From Phycisphaerae bacterium (GTDB lineage Bacteria; Planctomycetota; Phycisphaerae; UBA1845), in NCBI GenBank assembly GCA_029260075.1, contig JAJDDY010000040.1, forward strand, positions 1 to 50,095: DNA of 50,095 nt, in the 5' to 3' direction. The notes beneath the pieces were generated by a model. That model was not told where the DNA came from. It saw nothing but the letters and a program-made list of their open reading frames with translations, and searched no databases. Position 1 is the first letter of the stretch. Each line of letters begins with the position of its first letter. Below, piece by piece: positions 38,006-46,534 of this stretch. The translations under genes were made by a program, and so were the position numbers.

Positions 38006-38851
38006 TCAGGGCAACAGTTCGTCTTGTCGTCTCAGGACTTGAGACGTTGGATCCTCAAGCTGTATCGTGGACATACTCATGCGAATTGCCCTTTCATTCC
38101 CCTCGATCCGTGACAACTCGACAAGGCGGCGCATCCCGCTGAAAGGGTGCTCGCCATCTACCGAGACAGGCGACTCTAGTTCCTCGGATATCCGCGGGCG
38201 ATGATACTGGTCAAAGAATACGGTTCCGTTCTCGGCACGTAAGTTTTTGATCGATGTTGTCCACGGCTCAAACTCCCGAACGTGGAAGCGGAGATTGCCA
38301 TCCCCCTCGTCCGAGATCGTGTAGAGGACGTTGCCGTCATCGTCGATCCATGTCCCGACGAAGGAGACGTACCCATTCTCAGGTACCATCCTTCGCTTGC
38401 TCAAAACTGGATCTGGCGGCAGATCATGGGCACCAATCACTTCTTGCCATCGTGCGATCATGTTCGGGCGATCCCACACCACGACCATGTCAATCGCTGC
38501 CGGTCCATATCCTTGCATTGTTACATGTGGATGATCCGGAAACCTGTACAGCAACTCCTGCCAGAGACGCTTGGACTCCAGCGATGGGACCGAGATGCTC
38601 CTCAGGACAAATTCTCGACGCTCGAAGTAGCCGAGTCGCACAAGGGCATCGCGGTGGGCATCGTATCTCTCGATAAACTCGGATTGTCGCGGATCGCGTG
38701 CGCCAGTTTTCGCGATCTTCTCCCTCGCGGTGCCCATCTGTGAAACATGGAAGCGAATCGCTGCCGAGTCACTCGTTAGCCACCATAGGCCGAGACATGA
38801 CAAGAGAACCAAGCCAACAATGAAGCTCAATCTTACTGCACGGTTCAGCAT
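38006..38851 (-). CDS. Hypothetical membrane-anchored protein
   Basis: 281 residues. One N-terminal membrane segment (LSFIVGLVLLSCLGLWWLT, about 8-26) is followed by a soluble domain, so the protein is probably tethered and faces the periplasm. No family was recognised. Visible features are a helical first part (about 35-100, with RDPRQSEFIERYDAHRDALV), and a beta-rich second half with SFVGTWIDDDGNVLYTIS and RFHVREFEPWTTSIK, which reads like a small lipocalin- or DUF-type barrel. The gene stands alone between the palindrome-rich gap and the aldehyde dehydrogenase gene on the same strand, 175 bases downstream of the latter's stop. Codon use looks ordinary for the window. Confidence 0.7.
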   Translation of the reverse strand: MLNRAVRLSFIVGLVLLSCLGLWWLTSDSAAIRFHVSQMGTAREKIAKTGARDPRQSEFIERYDAHRDALVRLGYFERREFVLRSISVPSLESKRLWQELLYRFPDHPHVTMQGYGPAAIDMVVVWDRPNMIARWQEVIGAHDLPPDPVLSKRRMVPENGYVSFVGTWIDDDGNVLYTISDEGDGNLRFHVREFEPWTTSIKNLRAENGTVFFDQYHRPRISEELESPVSVDGEHPFSGMRRLVELSRIEGNERAIRMSMSTIQLEDPTSQVLRRQDELLP

Positions 38852-39026
38852 GATTCCCGCGATTCAAGCGTTGGCCATTGTAAAATCCGCTCTTTCCCAA
38901 TGGGTACGGCCAAGTAGAGCGGGTTATTGTGTCGCCCGCGAAGAGTTCATCCCAACTCGCTAGTACGAGCACGGACACCTCATCCTTCAAAACAACTGAA
39001 GAACGGGAAACGGACGAGACACGATG

Positions 39027-40466
39027 TCAAAGCTCCGCAGAACGAATCACTAGCAGTTTCTCGATCTGCATATCTTCCATCGTATACGGAATACCACCAA
39101 TGCCGAGACCAGACTCTTTCAGCCCGGCGAAGGGCATCCAGTCTACGCGGAAGGCTGTGTGGTCGTTCACCATCACCGCGGCCGCATCGAGACGTTTCGC
39201 CGTGCGCAGCGCTGTATCCATATCTCGCGTGAAGACGGACGATTGAAACGCGAACGGCAAACTGTTCGCCCGCTCAATGGCTTCGTCCAGTTCATCGAAC
39301 GGGTAGACACAGGCCACGGGGCCGAAGATTTCCTGTGTGCTGACGCGGGCGTCGGCCGGTGGATTAAGCAGCACGGTCGGCGAATAGCAAGTGTCCAACA
39401 CCATAGACCCACCGCACAACAGCTCTGCGCCACCGGACACCGCCTCTTTCACCCACTCATCAACGCGGTTCACCTCGGCACTACGAATGAGTGGACCGAC
39501 GTCGGTTTCTTTTAGTGTGGGATCACCCACACGTAGCGACTTGGCTTCGACCGCAAGGCGATCAGCCAGGTCACGCGCTATGCTGCTATGAGCGAATATC
39601 CGTTGCACGGAAACGCAGACCTGCCCGGCGTGGTAGAACGCGCCTTTGGTCATCAGGGGAAGGGCAGAGGTCACATCGGCGTCGGCGGCGACGATGACAG
39701 GGGCCGCGCCACCGTGCTCCATCGAACAACGTGCACCCGGCGCCAACTTCGACCGAAGCATCCATCCCACCCGACCGCTGCCAATGAACGTGAAGAACGC
39801 CACGCGCGGGTCGGCGACCATGGCGCCCGAAACGTTGCGGTCTGTCGGCACCATCGCTTGACACCACGACTCGGGCAGACCGGCTTCGCGAAGAATGGAT
39901 ACGAACCGCATGCACGAAAGGGGCGTCGCCTCTGCGGGTTTGACGATGACCGGGCAACCGACAGCCACGGCCGGCGCCACCTGATGTACGATGAGGTTCA
40001 GTGGGTGATTGAACGCACTAAACGCCAGCACGACGCCGATGGGTTCGTGCATCGTCATGGCCAATCGACCGGACGACGCGGCGTTGATTCCCATGGGAAT
40101 CATGGTCCCGCTTTGCGTGCGCAGGGTCTCTACACAAATCTTTATGCAGTCGATCGCGCGATCCGTTTCGACGATGGAATCGACCAGCGGTTTTCCACCC
40201 TCCATCGCAGCCGCTTCGGCCAGCTCGCTACGAGATTTCTTCATGATGGCGGCGGTGCGGTCGAGGATTGCGATTCGTTCAGCTGGCGCAAGCCATGCAT
40301 CGCGATCGCGAAACAAACCGTCCGCAGTTTCGAGCGCGCGCTCCGCCGCATCCGAACCGGCACGCTCGACGGTCGCAATCGTCGACCCGTCGAAAGGGGC
40401 TGTTACCGTAAGATGCTTGCCAGCGGATTGGGCACCGTGGATCATGAGCGGAACGTGATTGGTCAT
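39027..40466 (-). CDS. NAD(P)-dependent aldehyde dehydrogenase
   Basis: 479 residues, normal length for the ALDH superfamily. AAGGGAAG lies before the ATG at 40466. The catalytic set is intact: Asn 153 (SAFNHP), Lys 176 (VIVKPAEATP, cofactor binding), Glu 250 (SMEHGGAAP) and Cys 284 (HAGQVCVSVQR). The MEHGG version replaces the commoner LELGG, as in phosphonoacetaldehyde, lactaldehyde and glyceraldehyde-3-phosphate (non-phosphorylating) type enzymes. It oxidises an aldehyde to the acid in the cytoplasm. The exact substrate is not determined. The gene is monocistronic; upstream lie a family-E palindrome and a family-D element. Confidence 0.95.
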   Translation of the reverse strand: MTNHVPLMIHGAQSAGKHLTVTAPFDGSTIATVERAGSDAAERALETADGLFRDRDAWLAPAERIAILDRTAAIMKKSRSELAEAAAMEGGKPLVDSIVETDRAIDCIKICVETLRTQSGTMIPMGINAASSGRLAMTMHEPIGVVLAFSAFNHPLNLIVHQVAPAVAVGCPVIVKPAEATPLSCMRFVSILREAGLPESWCQAMVPTDRNVSGAMVADPRVAFFTFIGSGRVGWMLRSKLAPGARCSMEHGGAAPVIVAADADVTSALPLMTKGAFYHAGQVCVSVQRIFAHSSIARDLADRLAVEAKSLRVGDPTLKETDVGPLIRSAEVNRVDEWVKEAVSGGAELLCGGSMVLDTCYSPTVLLNPPADARVSTQEIFGPVACVYPFDELDEAIERANSLPFAFQSSVFTRDMDTALRTAKRLDAAAVMVNDHTAFRVDWMPFAGLKESGLGIGGIPYTMEDMQIEKLLVIRSAEL

Positions 40467-40496
40467 TGCGTACTTCCCTTACAAAGCTACGGACAG

Positions 40497-40526
40497 TCGA
40501 CTCCCCCACGGCTAGAGCCATGGGCC
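40497..40526. repeat. Palindromic repeat, family E (second copy)
   Basis: CCCACGGCT AG AGCCATGGG, 9-bp stem; the reverse complement matches 34180-34209 at 29 of 30 bases. It lies 31 bases upstream of the aldehyde dehydrogenase start, in a position where it could not be a terminator of that gene. Confidence 0.75.
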
Positions 40527-40631
40527 ACCCAGTGTGTGCGAAAACGTCCGGGGCGTCGCTCCTTGTTGGAGCGAAACCACATCACAAGTGCAGCGTCACA
40601 CCTTAATGTTCGGGTTGTCGCCGCCCGCACC

Positions 40632-40709
40632 ACCGGCGCCAGGCGCGCCGGTCAGAGCCCTCCGCGCTAGCGGTGGGACCGGTCCGCGGGCTGGCGCCCA
40701 CGGCTCTGA
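40632..40709. repeat. Hairpin plus 58-bp bipartite element (family D)
   Basis: ACCGGCGC-CAGGC-GCGCCGGT (40632-40652) is a perfect 8-bp hairpin that abuts a 58-bp element (40652-40709) starting TCAGAGCC and ending GGCTCTGA. The element is the inverted copy of 12095-12152. The remainder of the 389-base gap between 40466 and 40856 shows no gene. Confidence 0.8.
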
Positions 40710-40855
40710 TGCCGTCGCAAACCCGTAGATTTAGCTGTGACGGAGCACTAGAGTACAACACTCAGACTGTTCTACGTCACGAGACGCTCGGGTGGAGCAC
40801 TGCTCGCTCAAGGATAACCGAAAGATATGCCCATCAGAAGCGGACGTGACAAACA

Positions 40856-41770
40856 ATGACCGCCTACGTCGGCGAAGCTTACGCGCTCGCGGCGGCGATG
40901 ACGTGGTCGTTGGCCCTCGTGCTGTTCAAACGCAGCGGAGAATCCGTTCCGCCGCTTTCGCTGACGCTGTTCAAGAACACCATCGGGCTGATTCTGCTGA
41001 CCATTACCGTGTTGGTGGTTGAAAACCCATGGTCCAGCGCCCGCGCCATGCACACCCACGACCTGTACATTCTCATCCTCAGCGGGATCGTCGGCATTGC
41101 CATCGCGGATGCATTGCTGTTCTTCGCGCTCAATCGCATCGGCGTCGGCCTGCTTACGATTACGGAATGTGTCTATTCGCCGTGCGTCATTTTCTTCGCT
41201 TGGTGGATGCTCTCGGAGCGGATTTTCACTCATCACTATATCGGTGGCGCGCTTGTCTTGAGCGGCATCCTCGTCTCATCGTCACACGCAACACCGCCGG
41301 TCCGGGTTTGTGATCAATCCGCTAATCCACGTCTGCGACTGATCGGCGGCATGTTCCTCGGGGCTGTGGCCATAGCCATGATGGCCGCGGGGATTGTCGT
41401 AGCCAAGCCGATTCTAGAAACCACACCACTCCTTACCGCAACGCTAATCCGTCTTGTTCCGGGTACGATCGTGCTGGCCATTCCGATGGCGGTCGGCAAG
41501 AAGCGGCGCGAACTGTTTGCGGTATTCAAACCGTCGCATGTTTGGTGGTATTCCGTCCCGGCGTCCATCCTCGGAACGTACTTCGCGATGATCTTCTGGG
41601 TCGCGGGTTTCAAGTATGCCGAAGCGTCGGTGGCTGCCATCCTCAATCAAACATCAACCGCCATGGCCCTTGTGTTCGCCGCGTTGATTCTGAAAGAACC
41701 GCTAACACGTCAAAAACTTGCCGCAGCGGCGTTGGCGCTTGTAGGGGTCGTAGTCATCGCGGTGGGATAG
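40856..41770 (+). CDS. EamA-family (DMT) transporter
   Basis: 304 residues with ten predicted TM helices arranged as two EamA repeats. The first is about 8-130 (ALAAAMTWSLALVLFKRSGE to ALVLSGILVSS), the second about 160-304 (GAVAIAMMAAGIVVAKPILE to AALALVGVVVIAVG). Each repeat ends in the family's G(A)xLVLxGV-like helix, and the second has NQTSTAMALVFAALILKEPL. Members export amino acids, metabolites or drugs through the inner membrane. No substrate can be named. The ATG at 40856 has no strong ribosome site. It is a single gene, 197 bases before a response regulator on the same strand. Confidence 0.9.
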   Translation: MTAYVGEAYALAAAMTWSLALVLFKRSGESVPPLSLTLFKNTIGLILLTITVLVVENPWSSARAMHTHDLYILILSGIVGIAIADALLFFALNRIGVGLLTITECVYSPCVIFFAWWMLSERIFTHHYIGGALVLSGILVSSSHATPPVRVCDQSANPRLRLIGGMFLGAVAIAMMAAGIVVAKPILETTPLLTATLIRLVPGTIVLAIPMAVGKKRRELFAVFKPSHVWWYSVPASILGTYFAMIFWVAGFKYAEASVAAILNQTSTAMALVFAALILKEPLTRQKLAAAALALVGVVVIAVG

Positions 41771-41967
41771 GCGGGCGTAGGGTCGCGACCCGCATCGCTC
41801 GCCTTCTCGGACCCAATGCTCCCGCGCTCGTATCAGAAACACCAACGGTCCAATCCGCGTCAATCCTTACACCGCCAGACTGCTAAAGCCAACCGCAAAG
41901 CAGGTCGATCCAGTCTCTGGCGCGGTCCCATTTCAGACGGCGGTAGAACCTATTTAGATTTGTAGGA

Positions 41968-42390
41968 ATGATGCTGATGAGTACCACTCAGATTCTTGTC
42001 GTAGATGATGACGACGGCGCGCTTCGAATGATCCAGATTCGCCTCGAGCGTGCGGGTCTAGCATGTGACACCGCGACTTGCGGCGCGGAAGCACTCGCGC
42101 GCCTGCGTCAACTCCATTACCGCGTTGTTATCACGGACTACAACATGCCGGAGATGAACGGCATTGAACTGGCCCGCAACATTAAAGAAATCGCGCCGCT
42201 CACGCAGATCATCATGCTCACGGCGGACGACGCCATCGCCACGATTGCGGACGCCATGTCGTCCGGGGCGTGCGAATACATTTCCAAGACCGACAAGCAC
42301 GCACTGATGATCGACACGACAAGACAGTGTCTGGAGCGCGCCGAACGGTGGTGGAGGTCGTTTGAAAAAACGATAACGTGCACCGGGTAG
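41968..42390 (+). CDS. Stand-alone CheY-like response regulator
   Basis: 140 residues made of one receiver domain. Acidic pocket VVDDDD (Asp 14/15), phospho-acceptor Asp 57 in VVITDYNMPEMNG, Thr 85 (MLTAD) and Lys 107 (YISKTD) are all present. The alpha-beta order is complete and no output domain follows. ATGs at 41968, 41971 and 41977 are all possible starts. It should be phosphorylated by a histidine kinase and act through protein contacts. No kinase gene is in the window, so it is an orphan. It is convergent with the cystathionine beta-synthase gene. Confidence 0.92.
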   Translation: MMLMSTTQILVVDDDDGALRMIQIRLERAGLACDTATCGAEALARLRQLHYRVVITDYNMPEMNGIELARNIKEIAPLTQIIMLTADDAIATIADAMSSGACEYISKTDKHALMIDTTRQCLERAERWWRSFEKTITCTG

Positions 42391-42457
42391 CGCCTCGACA
42401 CACCGAGACCGTCGTACTCGTTCAAGAAGCGTGGCGGTGTCCCGAGACTCGATCGGG

Positions 42458-43837
42458 TCAAGTGCGTGCCGCGAGGAATTCCACAAAGTCGATCTGACCG
42501 ATGATGCCCACAATATCGCCACGGTCCAACACCACGGCCATTTGGTTCTTGTCGAAGACCTGCTGTACCCTTGCCAGTGAATCATCAAGTCGCACAAGAC
42601 CGCTCAAGTCGGTGGCGACGTCAAGAACAGGGTCGCCTGCGGAACACGTGCCGGTGATCAGCGCATCAAGAATGTCCGACTCGTGGACCATCTTCATCGG
42701 CCGACCTTCTTCGACCGTCACGGGCATTTGCGATATGCCGAGTTCGCGCATGCGCCGAGCCACGTCCGCAACGGTCTCCACGCGCCCGGCGAAGTCCACA
42801 TGCTCGCCCTTGAACTGAATCAACTCGCGAACAGTGCCAAGTCTCTGCTCGTGGTCTAGGTAGCCCATGTCCTTCATCCACTCGTCATCGAAGCACTTGC
42901 TGATATAGCGATCGCCTGAGTCGGGAATGATGACGACGACGGTTTTCCCCGGACCCAACTCTTTCGCGACTTGCAGCGCACCGAACACTGCCGTCCCCGC
43001 CGACCCGCCGGCGAAGATACCCTCCTCGCGAACCAACCGGCGTACCGTCGTGAACGAGTCGTGATCGGATACTTCGCGTATCTCGTCGATCACGGAAAAA
43101 TCCAACGTACCGACCATGAAGTCGTGACCGATCCCCTCTACGCGATAGATGCCCGGGTCGCGCGGGTCGCGACCGTTGAACATATCAAAGTAGATACTTC
43201 CGACCGGGTCGGGGCACACGATAGAGATGTTCCGACCGGTCTTGGCTGCCTGCTCCTTGAGGTACTTGCCGGCGCCGGAAATGGTTCCACCCGTACCGAT
43301 TCCCCCAACGAAACAGTCGATCTTCCCGTCGGTGTCATCCCAGATTTCCGGCCCGGTCGTGAGGTAATGCGCCTCGGGGTTGTCCATGTTGTAGTATTGG
43401 TCGGTGTAGAACGCGCCGGGCGTCTCGCGACAAATCCTCTTCGCCACCTCGACGTAGCTCTCCGGATGATCGTGCGGCAAATCGGTGCGCGTGATGACCA
43501 CCTCAGCCCCGTAGGCTTTGAGCATGTCGACCTTCTCGCGGCTCATCTTGTCGGGCATGGTGAACACGCTGCGGTAACCGCGCACCGCCGCCATCATCGC
43601 GAGGCCCAGCCCCGTGTTGCCCGACGTGCTCTCCACGAGCGTCGTACCGGGTTTGACGTCGCCACGTTGTTCCGCACATATGACCATGTTGTAGGCCATG
43701 CGATCTTTGACCGACCCGCCGGGGTTGAGCTGCTCCAGCTTGACCAGAACGGTGGCCATCGTGTCGTCGACCATCCGATTCAAGCGGACCATCGGCGTAT
43801 GGCCTATGAGGTCCAGAACGCTTTCGACATACTTCAT
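42458..43837 (-). CDS. cbs: Cystathionine beta-synthase with C-terminal CBS domain pair
   Basis: 459 residues from the ATG at 43837, preceded by GGAAGG. The fold-type II PLP enzyme core occupies about 1-325: LIGHTPMVRLN, PLP lysine 44 in NPGGSVKDRM, the substrate loop TSGNTG (71-76) and the phosphate-binding GGIGTGGTISG. The last ~120 residues form a CBS (Bateman) module with ISQMPVTVEEGRPMKMVHES and DKNQMAVVLDRGDIVGIIG. This build is that of eukaryote-like cystathionine beta-synthases, which condense serine and homocysteine, and the CBS pair may sense an adenosyl ligand. Cysteine synthases are shorter and usually lack CBS domains, so CBS is favoured. Bacterial members can show mixed activity. 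Confidence 0.92.
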   Translation of the reverse strand: MKYVESVLDLIGHTPMVRLNRMVDDTMATVLVKLEQLNPGGSVKDRMAYNMVICAEQRGDVKPGTTLVESTSGNTGLGLAMMAAVRGYRSVFTMPDKMSREKVDMLKAYGAEVVITRTDLPHDHPESYVEVAKRICRETPGAFYTDQYYNMDNPEAHYLTTGPEIWDDTDGKIDCFVGGIGTGGTISGAGKYLKEQAAKTGRNISIVCPDPVGSIYFDMFNGRDPRDPGIYRVEGIGHDFMVGTLDFSVIDEIREVSDHDSFTTVRRLVREEGIFAGGSAGTAVFGALQVAKELGPGKTVVVIIPDSGDRYISKCFDDEWMKDMGYLDHEQRLGTVRELIQFKGEHVDFAGRVETVADVARRMRELGISQMPVTVEEGRPMKMVHESDILDALITGTCSAGDPVLDVATDLSGLVRLDDSLARVQQVFDKNQMAVVLDRGDIVGIIGQIDFVEFLAART

Positions 43838-44088
43838 GTTGTTGAGACCTTCCCTGAAACGCCGGTTATCACGAGCGCGATTCTTGCCGAATAACGCGCC
43901 GTAGACGGGCAACGGCCTGCATCCCGAGCGCGGATCGAATCGGCGACGACCCTTGTGGGCGACGCGCCGCTAGCTAAGAGGCATCATAGGGTGTGGCGTG
44001 CCAACGTGGCAAGAATCCGGGCGCGCGATTGGCCAGCACGGTCTACCGAGACCTAGTGCATAGTAGGGGAAGGAAATGAAATCGGCGC
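43838..44088. other. Intergenic stretch, nothing recognised
   Basis: About 250 bases between the cystathionine beta-synthase start and the small gene at 44089. No domain-bearing frame, clear promoter or strong hairpin was seen, although the promoter of the synthase must lie here. Confidence 0.4.
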
Positions 44089-44313
44089 TCAGGACTCGCC
44101 AGGGGTGCGTGTCAGACCGCCGACCAACTCAGTTTCGGGCGGACCGTCCGTCGCCCCGCCGGCAGACGCCGACGCCTCTTCGCAGTCCCGATGAACCCTG
44201 TCGATTTGTCGCTGATGGGACACCTTGGCCTCGTAGCCCATTTTCGACAAATCCCGCGTTCGCAACGTCTCAAGGCGTTGTTTCAGTCTGTGTAGCGAAG
44301 TCTTGCTGTCCAC
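44089..44313 (-). CDS. Small hypothetical helical protein
   Basis: 74 residues starting with GTG at 44313, which has a good ribosome site (GAGGTGG, about five bases upstream). The N-terminal half is charged and helical, probably a short coiled coil (LHRLKQRLETLRTRDL, VSHQRQIDRVHRDCEEA). The C-terminal half is Gly/Ala/Pro-rich. No family was recognised. The ribosome site and composition argue for a real gene, but no homology backs it. Confidence 0.45.
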   Translation of the reverse strand: MDSKTSLHRLKQRLETLRTRDLSKMGYEAKVSHQRQIDRVHRDCEEASASAGGATDGPPETELVGGLTRTPGES

Positions 44314-44460
44314 GGGCCACCTCGGTTTCGTTCGACCAGCCGTTTCGACCGGTGCACAAAGTGATCACGGTATGATCGGTTCGCGTACAGTGCGCAGGCG
44401 GGCATACCCCCGCCCAACAAGTTGCGTCTGAACACAAGATCAGCACAGTGCATTCTCCGG

Positions 44461-44763
44461 CTAACGTTTGATCGGCAGTTGAAGCGTCCCTATCGAGTCT
44501 GATCCTGTAAACGACACGCGAAATCCGCCAGCGCGACCGCCAAACACAATCGTCGTTTCCCTCACGTCTGATGGCCACGCCGACGCGATGCGCGGAATGG
44601 TCTCGAACTGACCCCGAACGAGACGGGTACTACGGCCGACTCGAACCGGCGGGATTCGGTCGCACCACGAACCAACCAACTCGCTGAATTGTTCCGCGAG
44701 AGTCGTTCGGTGCGCAGTCGTTTGAGTCTGTGAACACTCTACCGACAGACGCAACCAGTCCAT
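44461..44763 (-). CDS. Small hypothetical protein
   Basis: 100 residues from the ATG at 44763, with AGGCGG just upstream. The sequence has natural protein composition (LAEQFSELVGSWCDRIPPVR, TTIVFGGRAGGFRVSFTGSD) and no signal peptide or membrane segment. It suggests a small soluble alpha-beta protein. It lies 147 bases upstream of the other small gene on the same strand and is divergent from the HU-like gene. A GC hairpin at 44397-44414 follows it. No family recognised. Confidence 0.45.
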   Translation of the reverse strand: MDWLRLSVECSQTQTTAHRTTLAEQFSELVGSWCDRIPPVRVGRSTRLVRGQFETIPRIASAWPSDVRETTIVFGGRAGGFRVSFTGSDSIGTLQLPIKR

Positions 44764-44975
44764 TCCGCCTACGATCCGACGTGCCGCGAAAACGGTTTCG
44801 CATCATTATTTTCGGAGTTTTTGACGATGAAGAAGCTGACATGACTTCGCGACTCGAACGCACTTCGGGCTTCGAATTGGCATTGGCGCTTGTCAATGTT
44901 TTGAGAATTCCGTTTTTTTTGCGGGGAAAAGCGCTTGACGCGCTCGATAAATACTGTTTTTCTAGGGAAAATTGC

Positions 44976-45004
44976 TTGATCGCGCGTATGGGGCGGCGTA
45001 TATT
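44976..45004 (+). promoter_or_regulatory. Sigma70-type promoter of the HU-like gene
   Basis: TTGATC (44976-44981), a 17-base spacer, TATATT (44999-45004). Transcription would start about 45 bases before the ATG. A second -35-like TTGACG lies at 44935. The AT-rich region upstream (about 44890-44975) fits a strongly expressed gene. Confidence 0.7.
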
Positions 45005-45056
45005 CCCGCCGCACGTGATCAACGACTGGTCTCGCGTTAACTGAAAGGAAACGACA

Positions 45057-45398
45057 ATGGCAAAGAAGAAAAAGAAGAAGAGCAGCGTAACCGCTACCAA
45101 GGCGCGCACAAAATCGGAAGTCTTCGGAGGTCTCGCCGACTCCAGCGACATGACCAAGAAGCAAATCGCGACGATTTTCGATAGCCTCGGCGGCATGATC
45201 AAGAAAGATCTCGGTAAGCGCGGCCCCGGTACGTTCACCGTTCCCGGTCTCATGAAGATCAAAGTGGTCCGCAAGCCCGCAACCAAGTCGCGCAAGGGTA
45301 TCAACCCGTTCACGAAAGAAGAAATGGTCTTCAAGGCCAAGCCGGCACGCAACGTCGTCAAAGTCCTTGCACTCAAGGGTCTTAAGAGCATGGTCTAG
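45057..45398 (+). CDS. HU/IHF-like DNA-binding protein
   Basis: 113 residues. AAAGGAAA precedes the ATG at 45057. A Lys-rich start (AKKKKKKSS) leads into an HU-family fold: helices with RTKSEVFGGLADSSDMTKKQ and ATIFDSLGGMIKKDL, then the strand GPGTFTVPGLMKIKVVRKPA, arm segment KSRKGINPFTKEEMVFKAKP and the end VKVLALKGLKSMV. The arm keeps the Arg-x-Gly-x-Asn-Pro signature that reaches into the DNA minor groove. It packages and bends DNA. The basic N-terminal extension is longer than in E. coli HU. The strong promoter and terminator suggest a highly expressed single-gene unit. Confidence 0.95.
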   Translation: MAKKKKKKSSVTATKARTKSEVFGGLADSSDMTKKQIATIFDSLGGMIKKDLGKRGPGTFTVPGLMKIKVVRKPATKSRKGINPFTKEEMVFKAKPARNVVKVLALKGLKSMV

Positions 45399-45453
45399 TC
45401 GCCGTCGCGACTCGCCACGCCACGGCCTAAGCGAACGACGCACAGAATCAACG

Positions 45454-45494
45454 GACGGCGATCGAGTCAATCGGCTCGGTCGCCGTCTTTCTTT
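45454..45494 (+). terminator. Rho-independent terminator of the HU-like gene
   Basis: GACGGCGATCGAG, loop TCAATCGG, CTCGGTCGCCGTC: a 13-bp stem with a single T-G pair, followed by TTTCTTTG. It lies 56 bases after the HU-like stop codon. Confidence 0.88.
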
Positions 45495-45585
45495 GTGCGC
45501 CAAGCGAAAGTGCCGACAAGGGATTCACGGCACAGCAAGAACGGGCGCACGACTTGACATTACACTGGTGCGATGAGAGAGGAAG

Positions 45586-45630
45586 AAATCGCTCATAGAT
45601 CACCGGCTGGAAGCCGGTGCCACACTTGTC
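45586..45630. repeat. Palindromic repeat, family A
   Basis: CACCGGCTGGAAGCCGGTG is a perfect palindromic stem, flanked by AAATCGCT on one side and CCACACTTGTC on the other. It is nearly the same as 10171-10216 over its whole length. It lies just after the stop of the GmhB-like gene (45641, minus strand), in the same relation as the copy after the RRM gene. Confidence 0.8.
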
Positions 45631-45640
45631 CAGAAATTTG

Positions 45641-46534
45641 CTAGCGAAAACGCTCGATGGCGATGGCCGTCATTGAAGCGAGTTGAAAGAAACATGCGAG
45701 CGTCAAGCGTGCGGTGGCGACTTGGGCGCGGTCGTCGAAAATCGCGATCATGCCCCATAGGGCTACCATGATCGCGAACATTTGCAGCAACGTGCCGAAC
45801 AGTCTTAGGACGGAAAAATCCTGCTGCGTATCCTGACGCTGCGCTCGATCAATTCGATCACGAATGTCTTTGAGCAAGTCAACGACGTCACCATCCGCAG
45901 ATTTGAAAACCTCACCGGGACTAGACGCCTCGACTTCGGAGTGTGAATCCGTCGGCGCATGTTCTTCGCCATCTTCGGTCATGGGTTGCGTCACCAATGG
46001 TACAGCGTCCAAGATGTTGCTCACCGTACACTCCGCATCCGTCGGCTCTAAATCCTTTTTGCCGTTGGAGCCGAGCACATGAATCGTCCGGCAGCCTGCA
46101 CGTCGACCCGCTTCGGCATCGCAAGGCGAATCGCCCAACATCCAGGAGGCCTCCAGATCGATGTCCAACTCCTTCGCAGCTTGGAACAACATGCCGGGGC
46201 GGGGTTTGCGTAGTTCGCTGTCAAGCCGATAGAGCTCGACGCGGGCGTCCGGACCGTCCAAGTATGGACAATAGTAGGCGCCGTCGAGCGACGCCCCCTC
46301 GGCTGACAACACTTCCACCAATCGCTCATGTACACGGGACAGCGCAGCCTCGTTGAAAAGACCCCGCGCTATGCCCGACTGATTCGATGCGAGTACAACG
46401 AGGAATCCAGCGTCGGAAAAACGCCGCACGGCTTCGGCCGCTCCGGGAAGCAACCGCACCTCCTCCGGCGTAGCCAGATAGGGAACCGGCTCGATGAGCG
46501 TTCCGTCGCGATCGAGAAACACCGCCGGTTTCAC
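45641..46534 (-). CDS. HAD phosphatase, GmhB-like, with C-terminal membrane domain
   Basis: 297 residues, GTG start at 46534 in a GTGA overlap with the preceding gene. Residues 1-170 form a HAD-IIIA phosphatase close to D-glycero-D-manno-heptose-1,7-bisphosphate 7-phosphatase: FLDRDGTL (nucleophile Asp 8, acid/base Asp 10), ASNQSGIARG, ELRKPRPGML and WMLGDSPCDAEAGRRAG. The zinc loop of GmhB (CPHHP...CxCRKP) is reduced to YCPYLDG...SELRKP, so the metal site is probably lost. The last ~70 residues hold two hydrophobic segments (LLQMFAIMVALWGMIAIF, TLACFFQLASMTAIAIE) after an acidic linker, an unusual fusion. Membrane attachment of a heptose-pathway or related sugar phosphatase is inferred. Confidence 0.85.
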   Translation of the reverse strand: MKPAVFLDRDGTLIEPVPYLATPEEVRLLPGAAEAVRRFSDAGFLVVLASNQSGIARGLFNEAALSRVHERLVEVLSAEGASLDGAYYCPYLDGPDARVELYRLDSELRKPRPGMLFQAAKELDIDLEASWMLGDSPCDAEAGRRAGCRTIHVLGSNGKKDLEPTDAECTVSNILDAVPLVTQPMTEDGEEHAPTDSHSEVEASSPGEVFKSADGDVVDLLKDIRDRIDRAQRQDTQQDFSVLRLFGTLLQMFAIMVALWGMIAIFDDRAQVATARLTLACFFQLASMTAIAIERFR

